NCBI RefSeq assembly: GCF_003570885.1
Contig: NZ_QXJC01000005.1
Location: 186,001-250,000, forward strand
Length of the DNA stretch: 64,000 nucleotides
Source: Simplicispira hankyongi
GTDB lineage: Bacteria; Pseudomonadota; Gammaproteobacteria; Burkholderiales; Burkholderiaceae_C
Reading direction: 5' to 3'
The position numbers were made by a program, and so were the translations under genes. Within the stretch, counting starts at the first letter, position 1. Each line of letters begins with the position of its first letter. Below are positions 60,801 through 64,000 of the stretch, piece after piece. Under the pieces are notes generated by a model, which saw nothing but the letters and a program-made list of their open reading frames with translations, had not been told where the DNA came from and did no database searches.

Positions 60801-61478
60801 ATGAAAAACACAAACCAATGGCGTTGGGTGGCCGGTGCACTGCTGCTGGCAGGCGCACCTCTGGCACAGGCACAAAGCGCAGGCAGTTGGCTTGCACGCG
60901 GCGGGGTGACGCAGATTGCCCCGGACGTCAGCAGCGGCAACCTTACGGCGCCCAGCTTTGCCAATACCAAGGTGGACGTGCGCTCGGATACGGAGCTCTC
61001 AGGCGGCATCACCTACATGATGACCGACCATTGGGCCATCGATGTGCCGCTGGCATTGCCCTACAAACACGACACGGTGGGTGCTGGCGCGATTGCCGGC
61101 GTGGGCAAGATCGGCGAGGTCAAGGCCTTGCCGATCACCATCTTCGCGCAGTACCGCTTCCTGGAGCCCCAGGCCAAGATACGCCCGTATGTGGGTCTGG
61201 GCCTGACCTACGCCAAGTTCTACAAGGAGCGCGGGACGGCAGCGCTCAACGGCTTGACGGGCGGTACGCCAGCCAATCCGACGACGCTCAGTGCAGAGTC
61301 CAATTTTGGCCTGACGCCGCAGGTGGGGGTGAGCATTGCGCTCAACGACCGGTGGTTCGTGGACCTGGCGTACTACAAGACGTTTGTGAAAACACGCAAC
61401 ACGCTCTCCACGGGCCAGCATATCGATATCAAGCTCAACCCCAACGTGTACGCGATTGGCATTGGCTACCGATTCTGA
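60801..61478 (+). CDS. ompW: OmpW-family outer-membrane protein
   Basis: A 225-residue eight-stranded barrel protein. It has a signal peptide ending in AQAQ, then SWLARGGVTQIAPDVSSG, ITYMMTDHWAIDVPLALPYKHD and the C-terminal strand IDIKLNPNVYAIGIGYRF, ending in the aromatic residue used for barrel insertion. AGGAAA lies just before the ATG. OmpW proteins pass small hydrophobic molecules; the co-oriented esterase gene could supply such a product, which is inference. Confidence 0.92.
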   Translation: MKNTNQWRWVAGALLLAGAPLAQAQSAGSWLARGGVTQIAPDVSSGNLTAPSFANTKVDVRSDTELSGGITYMMTDHWAIDVPLALPYKHDTVGAGAIAGVGKIGEVKALPITIFAQYRFLEPQAKIRPYVGLGLTYAKFYKERGTAALNGLTGGTPANPTTLSAESNFGLTPQVGVSIALNDRWFVDLAYYKTFVKTRNTLSTGQHIDIKLNPNVYAIGIGYRF

Positions 61479-61493
61479 GTTCTGGCCTATTGC

Positions 61494-61535
61494 CAGCCAA
61501 CAAAAAACCGGCCTCGGCCGGTTTTTTGTTGGCTG
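61494..61535. terminator. bidirectional intrinsic terminator
   Basis: A perfect 20-bp inverted repeat (61494-61513 and 61516-61535) with loop TC, with A- and T-runs inside its arms, so it can end both ompW and the convergent GDSL-like gene. Confidence 0.92.
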
Positions 61536-61547
61536 CATGCCCTGTGA

Positions 61548-62501
61548 CTACCAGCGCGCACGCAAGCGATCGTAGGCGTAATCGCCGAGTTGGCGCTGGG
61601 CGGAAGGCGTAAGGTAGACCGCGTCGGCAAATACATAGAGGCTGGCATTGGCACCCGAGACCAAGGTTGTGGGTGTGCACAGCGCAGAATTCACCTGCCC
61701 GGCGCCGATTCCGATGCCTGCGCCAGGATCCACCGAGGTGCATACGGGGGTGGTGGAGTTCGAGAAGGAATAGGCCGTCGGCGTGGTGTGAAACAGGTTC
61801 ACGTAGTAGGCCGCGTCGATGTACAGGACATGGGCGCCCAGGTCGTTGATGTCAATCAGCAAGCCTTGGTTGAAGGCACTGCTGGCCCGGCTGAGAAGAT
61901 CGACGCGGTCGATGGTCACCGCCCAGGGCGTCACGCTCAGGTCGTAGGGCCCAGACACCAGCACATGCGGTGCGCCTGCATCCACCAGGCGTTTGACCTG
62001 TGCTGCCAGCAGCTTGCCATTGGCGCGGGCGTTGGCTACGAAAGCGTCTTCCGACAGTGTGCCTGCCTGCACGGCGGCCATGTCGACAATCAGGTCGCTG
62101 ATGCCACCGTTGAGCACGACCAGATCGTTCAGGGCAAAGCTCTGTGCGGCCAGAAATTTGTCAATCTGCGCCGTCACCGTCGGGGTGGCCGCGTTGCCGG
62201 CCGCGTCGGGCGTGGCGGCGATGCGGGCATTGCCCTGGGCGTAGCTCAGTCCTCCCGCTGAGACGCTGGTCAAGGATTTGCCGTAGCGGCTGGCCAGTTC
62301 CTGCGTCCAGTTGTTGATGCTGCCGTCGTTGACGGTGTAGCGCGAGCCGGTCTGCCCCAGGTCGCTGTAGGCATCGCCAAACGCGATGAAGCGGTCGGGG
62401 GTGATGGCCGATTCGGTGCTGCTTGAGCCGCAGGCTGCAAGCAGGGCTGCCCCCGCGCAAGCGGCTGCGAGCAGGCTGCGGCGCATCCAGTGTGTTGCCA
62501 T
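61548..62501 (-). CDS. GDSL-like lipoprotein with replaced catalytic residues
   Basis: A 317-residue lipoprotein (signal ending in LLAAC, cysteine 24) with the fold of SGNH/GDSL hydrolases: FIAFGDAYSDLGQTG, LNGGISDLIVDM and VFADAVYLTPSAQRQLG. The nucleophile serine is Ala44 (GDA instead of GDS), the block III asparagine (GGND) is serine or absent (GGISD), and the last block has tyrosine where the catalytic histidine should be. It is therefore probably not an esterase. It converges with ompW. Confidence 0.85.
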   Translation of the reverse strand: MATHWMRRSLLAAACAGAALLAACGSSSTESAITPDRFIAFGDAYSDLGQTGSRYTVNDGSINNWTQELASRYGKSLTSVSAGGLSYAQGNARIAATPDAAGNAATPTVTAQIDKFLAAQSFALNDLVVLNGGISDLIVDMAAVQAGTLSEDAFVANARANGKLLAAQVKRLVDAGAPHVLVSGPYDLSVTPWAVTIDRVDLLSRASSAFNQGLLIDINDLGAHVLYIDAAYYVNLFHTTPTAYSFSNSTTPVCTSVDPGAGIGIGAGQVNSALCTPTTLVSGANASLYVFADAVYLTPSAQRQLGDYAYDRLRARW

Positions 62502-62551
62502 GGTGTGTGTTCTCCAATAGGACGGGCTAGTTTAACGATGTGGCTTGCGGT

Positions 62552-63553
62552 TCAGGCTGCTGCGCGCCGCAGGCGGTCGCGCACGCCTTCCCACTTGGGG
62601 GTGTCGGGCGGCGTTTCGACCCAGATCAGGCGCACTGCCGCGTCGTCGAAGCCGCGCAGCACGGCAAACAGCTGCTGTGCCGTCGCCTCGGCATCGTCGG
62701 GCATGCGGCGCAGCAGCACGCGCGATGAGGCGCTCTTGAGCGGCGTGCGGGCATACACCGCCAGATGCGCAGCTTCGGCGCCCAGCAGGTCCAGGCCGGT
62801 CTGCAGCGCGCGGGCGTCCATCAGCCGCAGCTTGGCTTCTGGGGCGTAATGCGATTCCAGGGTGCCGGAGGCGCGCGGCGCCGGATCGGGCAGATCGTCT
62901 TTCAAGCGCAACTTGCGCTCGCAGACGGCCTCGATTTGTGCGCGGGTAATCGCGCCGGGGCGCAGCAGCACTGGGGCGCCGCGCGTGCAATCGACGATGG
63001 TCGATTCAATGCCCACGGCGCAGGCGCCGCCATCGAGTACCAGCAGCTCGCGGCCCAGTTCGTCCTGCACATGCTGCGCGGTGGTGGGGCTGACGCGGCC
63101 AAAGCGGTTGGCGCTGGGCGCGGCCAGGCCGGCGATGGCGCGCTCGCCTGGAGGGGGTGCGGCGCAGGCGGCCAGCAAGGCCTGGGCCACCGGGTGCGCG
63201 GGGCAGCGCAGACCGATGCTGTCCTGCCCGCCAGCGGCGGCCGCGGCCACCCCTGCGCGGCGCGGCAAAATCAGCGTGAGTGGCCCGGGCCAGAACGCGC
63301 GCACCAGCGCCTGCGCAAAATCCGGCACCTCGCGGGCGAAGTGCTGCAGCGCGTCGGCGCTTGCCACATGCACGATCAAAGGGTGGTCGCTGGGCCGCCC
63401 CTTGGAGGCAAACACCTGCGCCACGGCAGCGTCGCTGTCCGCGTCGGCGGCCAAGCCGTACACGGTTTCGGTGGGCAGGCCCACCAGGGCGCCGCTGCGC
63501 AGGGCACGCGCGGCCTGGGCAATGGAATCGGGCAGATGGCCGTCGAGGATCAT
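62552..63553 (-). CDS. tsaC: L-threonylcarbamoyladenylate synthase, Sua5/TsaC type
   Basis: A 333-residue enzyme that makes the threonylcarbamoyl-AMP used for t6A in tRNA. YrdC domain at 8-200: LVGLPTETVYGLAADADSD, FASKGRPSDHPLIVH, FWPGPLTLIL and IAGLAAPSANRFGRVSPTTA, then ESTIVDCTRGAPVLLRPGAI. A Sua5 domain follows (ASGTLESHYAPEAKL), so it is the long form. It starts at ATG 63553, ten bases after the purK stop, and thus is probably co-transcribed with purK. Confidence 0.94.
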   Translation of the reverse strand: MILDGHLPDSIAQAARALRSGALVGLPTETVYGLAADADSDAAVAQVFASKGRPSDHPLIVHVASADALQHFAREVPDFAQALVRAFWPGPLTLILPRRAGVAAAAAGGQDSIGLRCPAHPVAQALLAACAAPPPGERAIAGLAAPSANRFGRVSPTTAQHVQDELGRELLVLDGGACAVGIESTIVDCTRGAPVLLRPGAITRAQIEAVCERKLRLKDDLPDPAPRASGTLESHYAPEAKLRLMDARALQTGLDLLGAEAAHLAVYARTPLKSASSRVLLRRMPDDAEATAQQLFAVLRGFDDAAVRLIWVETPPDTPKWEGVRDRLRRAAA

Positions 63554-63563
63554 TGCGGCACGC

Positions 63564-64000
63564 TCAGAAGGCCGGTAGACCAAGCAGTGCCGCAGCCTGC
63601 AGCGCGGTGCTGCGCGCTTGCGCCGCACTGGCCGCCGTCACGTTCAGGTGGCCCATCTTGCGGCCGTGGCGCGCTTGCTCTTTGCCATAGAGGTGCAGAT
63701 GCGTGCCCGGTAAGGCGAGTACCTGGGCCCACGGGGGGTCCTGCGGTGCCTCGCCCTGGGCAAACCACAAATCGCCCAGCAGATTGAGCATGATGGCGGC
63801 GCTGTGCTGGCGCGGCGGCGTCAGCGGCAAGCCAGCGAGCGTGCGCACCTGCAGCTCGAACTGCGAAACGTCGCAGGCGTCCACGCTGTAGTGGCCGCTG
63901 TTGTGCGGGCGCGGGGCGATCTCGTTGACCACGAGGCGGCCGCCCTCCAGCACAAAAAATTCGACGCACAGCACGCCCACGTATTCCAACTCGTCAGCTA
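63564..64000 (-). CDS. purK: N5-carboxyaminoimidazole ribonucleotide synthase, partial
   Basis: The C-terminal 145 or so residues of PurK, an ATP-grasp enzyme of purine synthesis. The start lies outside the window. Visible are [33 protein letters not shown] and [15 protein letters not shown], the characteristic ATP-grasp end; [16 protein letters not shown] follows. It precedes tsaC in a likely purK-tsaC operon. Confidence 0.95.
   Translation of the reverse strand, partial: ADELEYVGVLCVEFFVLEGGRLVVNEIAPRPHNSGHYSVDACDVSQFELQVRTLAGLPLTPPRQHSAAIMLNLLGDLWFAQGEAPQDPPWAQVLALPGTHLHLYGKEQARHGRKMGHLNVTAASAAQARSTALQAAALLGLPAF

Noticed and set aside
1-64000. CRISPR arrays, tRNA or rRNA genes, IS elements, prophage genes
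   Set aside because: None seen: no regular spacer-repeat array, no cloverleaf with a CCA end, no transposase or phage protein motif.

Overview
The window is a dense stretch of a high-GC betaproteobacterial chromosome, most likely from the Comamonadaceae (Acidovorax-like). The grounds are the gene neighbourhoods (def/fmt opposite LysM/dprA, tsaB-rimI next to a degenerate uracil-glycosylase-like gene, purK-tsaC, a fused indolepyruvate oxidoreductase with an Lrp regulator) and a small dispersed palindromic repeat with AGCGCTT...AAGCGCT arms, of a kind I associate with this family. No phage, IS element, CRISPR array, rRNA or tRNA was seen, and no gene-free stretch exceeds about 250 bases.

Layout. 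Positions 1-5632 (minus): a tightly overlapping operon for membrane-lipid chemistry (FAD amine oxidase, DUF1365, cyclopropane-synthase-like methyltransferase, chalcone-isomerase-like protein, MFS permease cut by the window edge), with a secreted glutathione-peroxidase-like gene upstream. Divergent from it is a MerR/B12-domain regulator (5769-6752) carrying the Wx9EH and ExHxxG motifs of CarH/LitR adenosylcobalamin photoreceptors. The direct repeats between them are a candidate operator. 6765-13889 (minus): a degenerate HD-GYP protein and an OMF-MFP-RND efflux operon. 14038-24030: glnE, divergent yhdP plus a nitrilase-family gene, an OmpA lipoprotein, a small membrane protein and mltA. 24070-31886: Lrp regulator, fused indolepyruvate:ferredoxin oxidoreductase, yajC-secD-secF with structured spacers. 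32003-40212: DUF1631, dprA and LysM facing def-lipoprotein-fmt-azlC-azlD. 40329-48625: glycolysis genes pgk, pyk and fba, separated by a pair of lipoprotein genes and by a PAP2 phosphatase with a two-component system. 48866-55776: pntA-pntB, fadD, mtnN, corA. 55910-64000: tsaB operon, dacB, two GDSL-type lipoproteins (one with its catalytic residues replaced), ompW, tsaC and a partial purK.

The most interesting unit is 1-6752, which looks like a light- and B12-controlled programme that remodels membrane fatty acids and handles peroxide. The second theme is the dispersed repeat: it supplies the start codon and signal peptide of one gene, the C-terminus of another and an internal segment of a third. 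The third is the secD-secF spacer, which holds a small ORF with its own ribosome site between two hairpins.
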